Positions 1 through 7,376 of a DNA stretch of 64,000 bases are shown one piece after another. Each line of letters starts with the position of its first letter. The stretch's first letter is position 1. A program made the position numbers and the translations under genes. Under the pieces are notes generated by a model, which was not told the origin of the DNA, did not search any database, and worked only from the letters and a program-made list of their open reading frames with translations. Origin of the DNA: Rhizobium sp. CCGE 510 (GTDB lineage Bacteria > Pseudomonadota > Alphaproteobacteria > Rhizobiales > Rhizobiaceae); assembly GCF_000292525.1 (NCBI RefSeq), contig NZ_AEYF01000002.1, positions 124,001-188,000 on the forward strand, given 5' to 3'.

Positions 1-300
1 GCCGCTTTCAAGAAAGCGGTCGGCGAAGTCGTCGATAGAGCCGGGATCCATCAGGTCGAGCGCCTCCAGTACAAGGCCGGGAATGCTTTCCACGGCGGCC
101 TTGGCTTTCCCGAGATTGCGGGCGGGGACGACAACCCTGGCACCGGCTTGGGCGAGCACACGAGCCGTCTCGAAGCCAAGACCGGAATAACCGCCGGTGA
201 CGATCGCGACCTTGCCTGAGAGATCGTGCCCGGCAATGACCTCCTCGGCGGTCGAAGTAGCACCGAAGTCAGAACCGATGGGAGCCTGTGGGGTGGACAT
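1..300 (-). CDS. SDR family oxidoreductase (N-terminal 100 residues, cut by window edge)
   Basis: The reading frame starts at an ATG at 300 and runs off the left edge, so only the first 100 residues are visible. Residues 30-50 form the first strand and nucleotide-binding turn of a Rossmann fold, with the TGGxSGxG motif (TGGYSGLG, residues 35-42) typical of classical short-chain dehydrogenases using NAD(P). The RN at about 61-62 follows the second strand. The catalytic Ser/Tyr/Lys lie outside the window, so the substrate cannot be inferred. It is divergent from an AraC-type regulator 97 bp away, and an inverted repeat lies between them; this arrangement suggests the regulator controls this gene (inference). 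Confidence 0.85.
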   Translation of the reverse strand, partial: MSTPQAPIGSDFGATSTAEEVIAGHDLSGKVAIVTGGYSGLGFETARVLAQAGARVVVPARNLGKAKAAVESIPGLVLEALDLMDPGSIDDFADRFLESG

Positions 301-341
301 GGTATGCCTCCGTGGTTGCACGATGGCCTTATATACGTCTG

Positions 342-379
342 GGAAATGGGATTCTGAATGCTTGCAAATCCCAATTTCC
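342..379. promoter_or_regulatory. Inverted repeat between divergent SDR and AraC genes
   Basis: GGAAATGGGATT (342-353) and AATCCCAATTTCC (367-379) are near-perfect inverted arms (one extra base in one arm) separated by 13 bp. They sit in the only intergenic space between two divergent genes, which fits an operator of the AraC-type protein. The arm covers the ATG at 358, one reason to prefer the regulator's start at 397. Function is inferred from position and symmetry only. Confidence 0.4.
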
Positions 380-396
380 TGCTCCATCGTTCACAA

Positions 397-1395
397 ATGA
401 CCAGCGACCCGCTCTCTGAAATGCTCAATCTGCTCGATGCGCGCTGCCTTGTGTCCGGCGGGCTGGTCGCCGGCGGCGCCTGGGCGCTGCGTTTCCCCCG
501 GCCGAATAGGATCAAGATCAGCGCGGTCGCCAAAGGGCGCTGCTGGCTTTCGCTCGACAATGGCAGTGCACCGATTCTGCTCGAGGCAGGCGACGTTGCG
601 CTTCTGAACGGCCGGCACTCCTTCGTCCTGGCGAGTAACCTTGCAGTTGCGCCGACCGATGCGGTCAGCGCCTTCAAGGAGAAGATCGACGGCATGGCGC
701 GCCACGGCGTTGGCGAGGATTTCCATTATCTCGGCGGCCACATCGCGCTCGGACCACAGGGCATGGAGTTGCTGTCCGACGTGCTGCCGCCGATCATCCA
801 TGTACGCGCCGCCCTTGCCGAAGCCGGCGTGCTGTGCTGGCTACTCGACCAGCTGGTGCGGGAGATGGCGGCAAAACGGCCGGGCGCCCTGCTCGCCTCA
901 ACACAGCTTGCGCAACTGATGTTCGTCCAGGTGCTGAGGGCGCACATCATGAGTTCGGCGCCCCTGACGGTCGGGTGGCTCCGAGCCTTCGGCGACGATC
1001 GCATTGCGCCGGCGCTGCGGCTGATGCATGGCGATCCGGGCCGGTCCTGGCAGCTTGGCGAACTGGCAAAGGCCGCCGGGATGTCGCGCACGAGCTTTGC
1101 TTTACGGTTCAAGACAGTGGCGGGGGTTGCGCCACTCACCTACCTCACCGGCTGGCGCATGCGTCTTGCCGAACGCGAGCTGCGCGAGGGCAGCATGCCG
1201 GTTTCGGCGCTGGCGCTTTCGCTCGGCTACGCATCCGAAAGCGCCTTCAGCAACGCCTTCAAGCGAATGACCGGTATCGCACCGAAGCGTTATCGTGCTG
1301 CGATGGCCCGCGAGGCCGGGCCGATCGAAGAGGCGGTGGATGTCGAGGGCCAGGCGATGACGGCACATTATCGGCCGTTGAAGGCGGCATCGTAG
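397..1395 (+). CDS. AraC family transcriptional regulator with cupin_6 sensor domain
   Basis: A 332-residue protein from the ATG at 397; an in-frame ATG at 358 would add 13 residues but lies in a likely operator, and the sequence from 397 (MTSDPLSEMLNLLDAR) is a typical family N-terminus. Residues 1 to about 195 resemble the AraC_binding_2/cupin_6 ligand domain (SGGLxAGG, then a beta-rich stretch). About 216-310 is the double helix-turn-helix: the first HTH has LAKAAGMSRTSFALRF, the second has ALSLGYASESAFSNAFKRM with the usual GxxPxxYR ending. It probably regulates the divergent SDR gene. Members near oxidoreductases often respond to reactive carbonyls, but no ligand can be read here. Confidence 0.9.
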   Translation: MTSDPLSEMLNLLDARCLVSGGLVAGGAWALRFPRPNRIKISAVAKGRCWLSLDNGSAPILLEAGDVALLNGRHSFVLASNLAVAPTDAVSAFKEKIDGMARHGVGEDFHYLGGHIALGPQGMELLSDVLPPIIHVRAALAEAGVLCWLLDQLVREMAAKRPGALLASTQLAQLMFVQVLRAHIMSSAPLTVGWLRAFGDDRIAPALRLMHGDPGRSWQLGELAKAAGMSRTSFALRFKTVAGVAPLTYLTGWRMRLAERELREGSMPVSALALSLGYASESAFSNAFKRMTGIAPKRYRAAMAREAGPIEEAVDVEGQAMTAHYRPLKAAS

Positions 1396-1416
1396 CGACT
1401 AAAGCGCGTTGATTTT

Positions 1417-1467
1417 ATGCGTGTCTTTATCCCGGAACCGCCGCACACTTCCTGATGACATGCATTA
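1417..1467 (+). repeat. Short hairpin repeat, unit P, degenerate copy
   Basis: About 51 bp with the same plan as the copies at 15491, 26020 and 37375: a GCRTGTC start, a CGGAACCGC-like core followed by CACACTT, and a GACATGCATTAG end. It is more diverged than the others. The TTA at 1465-1467 is the stop codon (TAA) of the minus-strand peptidoglycan-binding gene. A partial unit Q (TAAAGCGCGTTG) precedes it at about 1400. Confidence 0.6.
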
Positions 1468-2388
1468 GATCGCGCCGATTTCCTTGAGTTTTTTCAGCAC
1501 CGCCTGAGTCGGCTCGCCGTTTTCGGGCAGGTTGTAATGCTTCTGGAAATGGCGGATGGCCGCGCGGGTCTGCTCGCCGGCGACCCCGTCGACACCGACA
1601 TTGGCATAGGCCATGTTGGAAAGGCCCTTCTGGATCTTCAGCACCAGGTCGACATTGGTGATTTCGCTCGACGGCACCTGCTTTGCCGCCGAAGGAGCGG
1701 TTTTAACGGTCTTTTCGGCGCTGCGGATCGCCGCTGCCACCGGGTCTTCCGCCGCCGCCTTCGAGCTCACATCCTCGGGCGGCTTTTCCGCCGGCACGGT
1801 CGAAGGGCCTGCGGCATCGGTCTTCAGCGCCGCCAATACCTCCGGCGTCGGATCGCCGGTCTGGACCATGCCGATGGTTTCCTCGAAGAACAGGATGGCC
1901 GCACTGGTGCGGGGGCCGATGACGCCGTCGGGTATGCCGTTATAGAGGCCACGGCGCACCAGCTGCTGCTGGATGTCCATGACAAGCTGGCTCGGCTGCT
2001 GGCCGGCTGCTGCGGGCGCCGGCGTTGCGTTGGTGGTGGTTGCAGCATCCTCCGGCCGCTCGATCCGGAAGGTGGTGACGTCGCCCTGCTGCTCTTCAGC
2101 CGGGCGGCGGGCGCCGAGCACATTGGAGGACTGCGGATCGCGGGTGCGGAACATCGGATGCGGATGCAGGCCCGGCTGATACCAGAGCGCGTTGGCGGCG
2201 ACGAAGGAGAAGATGACGACGAAGGTGATGGTGCCGCCGGCAACCGAGGGATTGCGGCCGATGACGCCGCCGAGTACGGATACGCCTTGCAGGCCGAGAC
2301 CCCCGAGCGCCGCTGCACCCGACATCACGAGGCCCGGCTGCTGCCGTCCCCTTTTTCCCTTAGGCGATTTTCGCTTGCGCGCGGCCAT
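1465..2388 (-). CDS. Membrane protein with two peptidoglycan-binding (PG_binding_1) domains
   Basis: A 307-residue protein from the ATG at 2388 (MAARKRKSPKGKRG); an in-frame upstream start at 2415 is possible but the basic N-terminus fits better. It has a basic cytoplasmic tail, a glycine-rich hydrophobic segment and one clear membrane span at about 50-70, then an Ala/Pro-rich periplasmic linker. Two PG_binding_1 repeats follow, near 120-180 (LVMDIQQQLVRRGLYNG...DGVIGPRTSAAI) and 245-305 (LKIQKGLSNMAYANVGVDGVAGEQTRAAIRHFQ). It probably anchors to peptidoglycan from the inner membrane. Its start overlaps the 3' end of the upstream histidine kinase by 29 bp, so the two are very likely co-transcribed and translationally coupled. 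Confidence 0.85.
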   Translation of the reverse strand: MAARKRKSPKGKRGRQQPGLVMSGAAALGGLGLQGVSVLGGVIGRNPSVAGGTITFVVIFSFVAANALWYQPGLHPHPMFRTRDPQSSNVLGARRPAEEQQGDVTTFRIERPEDAATTTNATPAPAAAGQQPSQLVMDIQQQLVRRGLYNGIPDGVIGPRTSAAILFFEETIGMVQTGDPTPEVLAALKTDAAGPSTVPAEKPPEDVSSKAAAEDPVAAAIRSAEKTVKTAPSAAKQVPSSEITNVDLVLKIQKGLSNMAYANVGVDGVAGEQTRAAIRHFQKHYNLPENGEPTQAVLKKLKEIGAI

Positions 2389-3901
2389 CGAAACGCCCCT
2401 CCCCCAATTCGCCACCTGTATGGACCGCGCCCTTCAGCCGCGGCGGGAACTCGACAGTCGCGCCATGACCGGCGTCTTCGGCGCACACGGCGCCCGAGCC
2501 GTCGACCGCGATCTCGATGGTGATGATCGTGCCTTCGCCGGGCTGGCTGGCAATGGCGAAATGCCCGCCATGCAGCGCCACCAGCCCCTTGACCAGGGAA
2601 AGACCAAGGCCGGTGCCTTCGAAGCGGCGGGTATAGTCGTTCTGGATCTGAACGAAGGGCTGGCCGAGCAATGCCAGCTTGTCGGCCGCAATACCGATGC
2701 CGGTATCGCTGACCGTCAGCTTGAGGATGCCGTCGCGCGCCGCCGCATCGACCGAGACGACGCCGCCGGCCTCGGTGAACTTGATGGCATTGCCGACGAG
2801 ATTGATCAGGATCTGCTGGATGGCACGCTGATCGGCGACAATCTCGCCGAGCCCGCGCTGGATACGGCTCGTCAGCGTCAGGCCCTTGGTCTTGGCCTGC
2901 AATGCCAGCATCGATTCGCAGGATTTGACCGAGCTTGATATATCGAAAGCTTCGAGGATCAGCTCGTAGCGACCGGCTTCGATCTTGCTCATGTCGAGCA
3001 TGGTGTTGACGACGGACAAAAGGTGCGCGCCGGATTCGCGGACGAGGCCGACATATTCGCGCTGGCGGTCGTTTTCGAACTTGCCGAAATATTCTCCGAT
3101 CAGGATGTCGGAAAAACCGAGAATGGCGTTCAGCGGCGTGCGCAGCTCGTGGCTGACGGCGGCGAGGAAGCGCGATTTGGCGTCGTTGGCCGACTCGGCA
3201 TCGGCGACGCGGTTCTGGGCCTCGGCACGCAGCTGCTGTTCGACCGAGACATCGTGCAGCTGGGCAATGACGGCGGCAAGTTCGCCGTCGGCGTCGCGCC
3301 GGGCCGTCATGTCCATTCTGAGATAGGCGAACTGGCGTTGATCACGTGCGACCGAGGGGCGGTCGATGCGCAGATCGACACATTGAGCATCCTCGCCCCG
3401 GCGCAGGCCGTCGAGCGCCTGCAGGAAAAGAATGCGGTCGGAGACGTGCACCTGTTCCAGGAAACCCCTGCCTTTGGGATCACGCATCCAGGCGAGAAAA
3501 TCGCGCCGGTCGCGGCCACCGATGGTCGCCACGCTGCCATGCGGGTCGAGGAAGAAGACCAGGCCGGGGGTGGCGGCAAGGAAAAAATCCTCGGCCGACT
3601 GCGTCGCGATACCGGCAGACGAGCCCTGACGGGCGAGTGCGATGCTGCCGACGGCAGAAAAGAGAAAGGCAGCGCAGACCATGGCGACGCCTGCCGGCAA
3701 GGCGACGGCCGGACTGGTGACCGCCGAGAGGCCTATAGGAGCAGCAATAAGAGCGGCCGACGAGAACAGTACGAGGCGGCGCAGGATCGCGAGCTCGCGT
3801 TGGCGCACGGCTTCGCCGCCGCCCGTCCGGGACAGCCAGCTTGTCGCCGCCCGGTCTACGAGGGCCGTCACCCAGCCGCCAATGTTACTCAATACACGCA
3901 C
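2360..3901 (-). CDS. Sensor histidine kinase, DivJ/PleC-like
   Basis: A 513-residue protein starting with GTG at 3901. Two membrane spans lie within about residues 42-90, followed by a PAS-like domain (about 105-225), a short coiled linker, HisKA with phospho-acceptor His251 in SHELRTPLNAILGFSD, and a HATPase_c domain with N (NLVGNAIKF), G1 (DTGIGI) and G2 (GTGLGLSLVKGLV) boxes up to about 470. The DHp helix (SHELRTPLNAILGFSDIL, then VNTMLDMSKIEAGRYEL) resembles the DivJ/PleC/PdhS group that controls the DivK-CtrA cell-cycle phosphorelay in alphaproteobacteria; assignment to DivJ itself is tentative. No response regulator is adjacent, consistent with a distributed phosphorelay. The downstream overlapping gene encodes a peptidoglycan-binding protein. 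Confidence 0.88.
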   Translation of the reverse strand: MRVLSNIGGWVTALVDRAATSWLSRTGGGEAVRQRELAILRRLVLFSSAALIAAPIGLSAVTSPAVALPAGVAMVCAAFLFSAVGSIALARQGSSAGIATQSAEDFFLAATPGLVFFLDPHGSVATIGGRDRRDFLAWMRDPKGRGFLEQVHVSDRILFLQALDGLRRGEDAQCVDLRIDRPSVARDQRQFAYLRMDMTARRDADGELAAVIAQLHDVSVEQQLRAEAQNRVADAESANDAKSRFLAAVSHELRTPLNAILGFSDILIGEYFGKFENDRQREYVGLVRESGAHLLSVVNTMLDMSKIEAGRYELILEAFDISSSVKSCESMLALQAKTKGLTLTSRIQRGLGEIVADQRAIQQILINLVGNAIKFTEAGGVVSVDAAARDGILKLTVSDTGIGIAADKLALLGQPFVQIQNDYTRRFEGTGLGLSLVKGLVALHGGHFAIASQPGEGTIITIEIAVDGSGAVCAEDAGHGATVEFPPRLKGAVHTGGELGEGRFDGRAQAKIA

Positions 3902-4353
3902 GCAATACCCGCCAAGAAAGGCTGTCTATCGATCCGGACAATAGGCCTTGGCGACTTAAAGAAAGGATAAGGCAAAAGCGCTGTTCACAGCCTGAAAGCG
4001 CCGAAAATCCCGTTTTGAAGCATCTGGAAGGCTCTTTGCCTTTTGTGGTTAATAGCAGGTAAGCGACGGATTTTCCTCATATTTCAGCATTGCATTAACT
4101 CCTGTGGCAAGGCGAGCCAGCAAAAGTCCTGCAATTGCAGCGAGGTGCTGCCCTGATGCTTAACGGCGATTGCTCGCATTCGACTAAAATGTCCGTCAAA
4201 TACCGTTCGCTAAAATTTGAACTAAATTTGCCGCAAATGCGCGTGAGTTTCGAAAAGCGGCGTTCGCAACTTGGCGGTAGGGTGAAAACACACCGGACAA
4301 CCGGCCTGATTCGGCGACAAGAACCGGACGGGGAAACAGGATGGGCAACGACA
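3902..4353. other. Gene-free divergent promoter region
   Basis: 452 bp between the start codons of the histidine kinase (minus) and the DUF5330 gene (plus). It is locally A+T-richer around 3990-4240 and presumably holds both promoters. I find no convincing gene, hairpin terminator or clear operator in it. A TTAA-N7-TAAG sequence at about 4051-4065 resembles a half-matching CtrA site but is too weak to call. Confidence 0.5.
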
Positions 4354-4848
4354 ATGTGGTTTCTGATCAAAGGATCCTTCTGGTTTGGCCTTGTGCTCGT
4401 GCTTCTTTCCGTCTTCAGCACGGAGAGTTCCGACAAGCTCGCCAACGGCCCGCAATTGCAGCTTTCCGACGCGTTTACGGCGGCAAGCGGCGCCTATGAC
4501 TATCTCACAGGCATGTGCTCGGAAAAGCCCGAAGTCTGCGCCAAGGGCGCCGAAACCGCCACGGCGCTCGGCTACCGGGCCCGCGAAGGCGCCCGCGTCG
4601 CCTACGAACTTCTCGACAGCCAGTTCAAGGACGAGGCGCCGGCGACCGCAAGGCACGCCGAACAGCAGGTGCCGGTGGCGCTCAACCTGCCTTCGCTGGC
4701 CGCACCCGCCATTCAGGAAAAGTTCCGCGAGGCAAAGGCCGCGCTGAACCAGCCAATGCCTTACCGCCCGCCGGTCGAGGATGACGCCTCTGCCGAGATG
4801 GTTGTCACCGGCGCGATCCCGCTACCCACGCCGAAGCCTGCGATCTGA
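4354..4848 (+). CDS. DUF5330 domain protein, single-span membrane protein
   Basis: A 164-residue protein. I start it at the ATG at 4354, where MWFLIKGSFWFGLVLVLLSVF gives an immediate membrane span or uncleaved signal; upstream in-frame codons to 4135 look non-coding. The rest is a soluble, alanine-rich domain with two cysteines (MCSEKPEVC, about 51-57) and a Pro-rich C-terminus ending in LPTPKPAI. It matches what I know of the rhizobial DUF5330 family, whose function is unknown. A strong intrinsic terminator follows 86 bp downstream, so it is probably transcribed alone. Confidence 0.8.
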   Translation: MWFLIKGSFWFGLVLVLLSVFSTESSDKLANGPQLQLSDAFTAASGAYDYLTGMCSEKPEVCAKGAETATALGYRAREGARVAYELLDSQFKDEAPATARHAEQQVPVALNLPSLAAPAIQEKFREAKAALNQPMPYRPPVEDDASAEMVVTGAIPLPTPKPAI

Positions 4849-4933
4849 TTTTTCTAAACTTGCATCGGTGGTCCGCATGACGCGGAAATGCCCCATGCCT
4901 GACGTGCCTGCCCTGTTTAATTCAGCATTTGCT

Positions 4934-4971
4934 GCGCCGTGAGGATGCCCATCCCTCACGGCGTTTCTTTT
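4934..4971 (+). terminator. Rho-independent terminator
   Basis: A 10-bp perfect stem CGCCGTGAGG / CCTCACGGCG (4935-4944 and 4954-4963) with a 9-nt loop, followed by TTTCTTTT. It lies 86 bp past the DUF5330 stop codon. The tract before it (4849-4933) could be that gene's 3' UTR or the body of a small RNA; the sequence alone does not decide. Confidence 0.85.
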
Positions 4972-5015
4972 AATGCATGTCATCAGGACGCGCGGTTCAG
5001 GGATAACGAGATGCA
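4971..5015 (-). repeat. Short hairpin repeat, unit P (reverse orientation)
   Basis: TAATGCATGTCATCAGGA followed by a GCGGTTC core and GGGATAAC. It is the reverse complement of the plan seen at 1417-1467 and starts directly in the T-run of the terminator at 4934. It forms a three-part mosaic with the repeats at 5030 and 5122. Confidence 0.5.
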
Positions 5016-5029
5016 TAAAAACACAGAAC

Positions 5030-5070
5030 AAAGCGTGTCGCCTGAATCCTGTTCGACGCGACGCGCTTTA
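5030..5070 (+). repeat. Short hairpin repeat, unit Q
   Basis: AAAGCGTGTCGC and GCGACGCGCTTTA form an inverted-arm element of about 41 bp with one mismatch in the arms and a CTGAATCC-type loop. A related copy lies at 15436-15474. It sits between two unit-P copies. Confidence 0.6.
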
Positions 5071-5121
5071 ACGGTTCAAATCCGCCGGTCTTTCACCTAT
5101 ATGCAGTTTAGAGCTTTTCCT

Positions 5122-5171
5122 GGCGCATTCCGGACGCAAAACCGCTGTGCACTTTTGCTGGAAGTGCTTTA
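5122..5171 (+). repeat. Short hairpin repeat, unit P
   Basis: About 50 bp, with GCGCATTCCGGACGCAAAAC then CACTTTTGC and an ending AAGTGCTTTA. It is nearly the same as the copy at 26020-26070. It ends only 18 bp before the sufE start codon, so it lies inside the sufE leader or promoter. Confidence 0.75.
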
Positions 5172-5189
5172 ATAGTGAAAGGCTTCTCC

Positions 5190-5612
5190 ATGGCATCCCT
5201 CGACCTGATCATCGACGACTTCGCCTTCCTGGACGATTGGGAAGACCGCTACCGCTATGTCATCGAACTCGGCAAGGCACTGCCCGACCTGGCCGAGGAG
5301 AAGCGCACCTCCGAAAACAAGGTGATGGGCTGCGCCAGCCAGGTGTGGCTGGTGACGCATACGACAGGCGATCCCGACAACCCGGTGATGAGCTTCGAGG
5401 GTGATTCGGACGCCCATATCGTGCGCGGCCTCGTCGCCATCGTGCTCGCCACCTATTCCGGCAAGACGGCATCTGAGATCGCCGGGCTCGATGCCTTCGA
5501 GATCTTCTCGAAAATCGGCCTGGTGGAAAACCTGTCATCGCAGCGTTCGAACGGATTGCGGTCGATGGTCAACAGGATCCGGGAAGAAGCAACGGTCCGC
5601 GCCGCGGCGTGA
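5190..5612 (+). CDS. sufE: SufE family cysteine desulfuration protein
   Basis: A 140-residue protein, normal for SufE. I choose the ATG at 5190, which has AAAGG about 8 bp upstream; an in-frame GTG at 5175 is less likely. SufE accepts persulfide sulfur from the cysteine desulfurase SufS for iron-sulfur cluster assembly in the cytoplasm. The acceptor cysteine is Cys48 in VMGCASQVWL, and the GDSDAHIVRGLVAIVL helix and the C-terminal SQRSNGLRSMVNRI are also conserved. It stands alone, away from any suf operon. A unit-P repeat lies just upstream. Confidence 0.93.
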   Translation: MASLDLIIDDFAFLDDWEDRYRYVIELGKALPDLAEEKRTSENKVMGCASQVWLVTHTTGDPDNPVMSFEGDSDAHIVRGLVAIVLATYSGKTASEIAGLDAFEIFSKIGLVENLSSQRSNGLRSMVNRIREEATVRAAA

Positions 5613-5771
5613 ACGCGCTTGTGTTGAGGGGCTTTGCGAGGTCGAGAGCCGAGCGATTCGGAAAGCGCTGCCCCAGCGGATCAGTATATTAACACTTGCT
5701 CATAGTACAGGAATACATCCTGCGTCCGCCGGCGAAGCATAGAGCAGCGCCCCTGCCTCGAGCGCATACAG

Positions 5772-5798
5772 AAAAGCCGGGCACAAGACCCGGCTTTT
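5772..5798. terminator. Bidirectional rho-independent terminator for mucR
   Basis: Perfect 10-bp stem AAAAGCCGGG / CCCGGCTTTT (5772-5781, 5789-5798) with a 7-nt loop and A/T runs on both sides. It lies 25 bp downstream of the mucR stop codon on the minus strand, and could also stop readthrough from sufE. Confidence 0.85.
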
Positions 5799-5822
5799 GT
5801 CGTTGGTGGCTTTCGAAAAAGC

Positions 5823-6254
5823 TCAGCCGCGGCCGCGCTTGCGGCGCTGACCCAGGCCCATCTCCTTTGCCAGGCGCGAACGCGCTTCGGCATAAGCGGG
5901 CGCTACCATCGGGTAGTCGGTCGGCAGGTCCCACTTCTCGCGGTAGTCTTCCGGCGAGAGGCTGTGATGCGTCATCAGGTGACGCTTGAGGGACTTGAAG
6001 TTGCCGCCGCATTCCAGACACGTGATCTGCTCGTCCTGTACGGACTTGCGGACAGAGACTGCAGGCTTCTGTTTTTCGACGATGGCCGCAGCAGGCTGCG
6101 GTACGGACGTGTTGCTCAGTGCCGAATGCACGTCGGAAATCAGATTTGCCAAGTCGCTGACCGGGACAACATGGTTGCTGACATAAGCCGCGACGATGTC
6201 GGCCGTCAGTTCCACAAGCAGCTCCGGCGCATTGCCGGTCGCCATTTCCGTCAT
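5823..6254 (-). CDS. mucR: MucR/Ros family zinc-finger transcriptional regulator
   Basis: A 143-residue protein with the full Ros/MucR architecture: an N-terminal oligomerisation region ([19 protein letters not shown]) and a prokaryotic zinc finger C79-X2-C82-X9-H92-X3-H96. The C-terminal [20 protein letters not shown] and a basic QRRKRGRG tail are also present. MucR/RosR represses and activates exopolysaccharide, motility and cell-cycle genes in rhizobia and acts as an H-NS-like silencer on A+T-rich DNA. It begins at the ATG at 6254. The upstream region is long, A+T-rich and has two inverted repeats, consistent with known autoregulation. RosR paralogues occur in Rhizobium, so the symbol rosR could equally apply. 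Confidence 0.93.
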   Translation of the reverse strand: MTEMATGNAPELLVELTADIVAAYVSNHVVPVSDLANLISDVHSALSNTSVPQPAAAIVEKQKPAVSVRKSVQDEQITCLECGGNFKSLKRHLMTHHSLSPEDYREKWDLPTDYPMVAPAYAEARSRLAKEMGLGQRRKRGRG

Positions 6255-6286
6255 ATTTTTTCTCCTGTTAGCATGCTCAAACGGCC

Positions 6287-6304
6287 TTTGACTGTTACGT
6301 CAAA
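6287..6304. promoter_or_regulatory. Inverted repeat upstream of mucR
   Basis: TTTGAC-N6-GTCAAA, a perfect 6-bp inverted repeat 33 bp upstream of the mucR start codon. It is a candidate autoregulatory or other repressor site; no binding protein can be named from the sequence. Confidence 0.4.
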
Positions 6305-6499
6305 GACCCGCCTCGTAGAAGCGAACAGCAAAAGCACATGAACCGACCTTCTGTTTCGAAAAACACGAAATCCACCCCTAGATTCCGAAGAGCGAGACCT
6401 GTTCTTATACTGCCTGGCTGGAAACCACTACGTCATGCCCCAGGCGATGACCCCAGTTTAGACATAAAAAATCAAAACTGAGGGACTTGGAAGCAGTAC

Positions 6500-6516
6500 G
6501 ATTGTAATTCACAATC
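6500..6516. promoter_or_regulatory. Inverted repeat in A+T-rich mucR upstream region
   Basis: GATTGT-AATTC-ACAATC, a perfect 6-bp inverted repeat with a 5-nt spacer, about 245 bp upstream of mucR in the A+T-rich part of the region. It is a candidate regulator site. Confidence 0.35.
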
Positions 6517-6693
6517 AGAACTCTACTTGCATTTTCAAATAGCATCGTTTGGTCGAAAGGCCAATTATTATTTGTCGTTTTTCTTGAGAAAAAATGACAG
6601 ATGAAGAATTAAGGCACCCAAGGGCAAGATTTACTCACAGGTTCCTGTGCATAAGTTTTGCATAAATCTGGTAAAGCAGCGAACAGCATAGGC

Positions 6694-7026
6694 TCAGCGT
6701 TTGTGCATATCGTCACGGACCGAAACGGCACCGAGCGCATATCCCGAAAGGTGGGCGGCTCTGGCCAGCAGATGGGCAGAGACCGGCGCCGTCAGCAACA
6801 GGAAGACGAAGCCGGCAATGGCGCGGACGAGAATCGCCAGGTCCTGCGAATAGAGGCCGGCGGCAAGGAGCAGCAGGCCGGAGCCGACGGTCCCCACCTT
6901 CGAGGCCGCGTGCATGCGTGTATAGAGATCGGGCAGCCTGACCAGGCCAATCGCCGCCGAAAGAGCAAAAAAAGCCCCGGCGATCAGCAGCAGAGCGACG
7001 ATGGCAGCCAGAATATAATCCATCAT
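6694..7026 (-). CDS. mrpG: Mrp-type Na+(K+)/H+ antiporter subunit G
   Basis: 110 residues, three predicted membrane spans, with the family sequence [29 protein letters not shown]. MrpG/MnhG/PhaG is the last small subunit of the multisubunit cation/proton antiporter in the inner membrane. Two tandem ATGs (7026, 7023) overlap the mrpF stop codon, so translation is coupled. It is the last gene of the minus-strand operon. Confidence 0.93.
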   Translation of the reverse strand: MMDYILAAIVALLLIAGAFFALSAAIGLVRLPDLYTRMHAASKVGTVGSGLLLLAAGLYSQDLAILVRAIAGFVFLLLTAPVSAHLLARAAHLSGYALGAVSVRDDMHKR

Positions 7027-7376
7027 CGCTTCTTTCCTCCCGCATGGCCCCTTTTCGCGCCGGCCTTTGCCGGAGAGGCAGATGCCGGCGATTCGATGTT
7101 GCCGCGCGACAGCACGAATCGGGCGAAGGCGACCGTCGCCAGGAACCCGACGAGGCCGAGCGAGATGGCGATATCGATATAGAGCGAAAAGCCTGTTTTG
7201 ATCGCGATGACAGCGATGAAGCCGATGGCGATGCCGGTCAGCATATCGAGGGCGAGGATGCGATCCGGCAATGTCGGGCCGGCAACGACGCGCCAGACCG
7301 TCAGAATCAGCGCCAGGCCGAGGATGACGAGGGCAGCCGAGGATGCGACCGCGATAATGGCGGCAGGTGTGATCAC
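7023..7376 (-). CDS. mrpF: Mrp-type antiporter subunit F
   Basis: 117 residues from a GTG at 7376 that overlaps the mrpE stop codon (GTGA). The core [20 protein letters not shown] is the conserved MrpF signature, with three membrane spans. It carries a basic, glycine/alanine-rich C-terminal extension ([17 protein letters not shown]) not expected in the minimal family. The small F subunit is needed for assembly of the complex. Longer upstream extensions of the frame read through mrpE and are not used. Confidence 0.92.
   Translation of the reverse strand: MITPAAIIAVASSAALVILGLALILTVWRVVAGPTLPDRILALDMLTGIAIGFIAVIAIKTGFSLYIDIAISLGLVGFLATVAFARFVLSRGNIESPASASPAKAGAKRGHAGGKKR

Larger units (their letters stand above)
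6255..6693. promoter_or_regulatory. Long A+T-rich mucR upstream region
   Basis: 439 bp without a gene between the mucR start and the mrpG stop. It is clearly A+T-richer than its surroundings. Inverted repeats lie at 6287-6304 and 6500-6516. A short palindrome CACAGGTTCCTGTG (6636-6649) lies downstream of mrpG but lacks a proper T-run on the minus strand. The length suggests a long mucR leader or several regulator sites. I find no open frame worth calling. Confidence 0.6.

Noticed and set aside
4051-4065. TTAA-N7-TAAG as a CtrA site near the histidine kinase
   Set aside because: Only one half matches TTAA and such matches are frequent in A+T-richer DNA.
3902-4353. Longer N-terminus for the DUF5330 protein from 4135
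   Set aside because: The added 73 residues lack coding character and the membrane span at 4354 is a natural N-terminus.
5073-5085. GGTTCAAATCC, resembling a tRNA T-loop
   Set aside because: No matching acceptor, D or anticodon arms nearby; it lies beside hairpin repeats.
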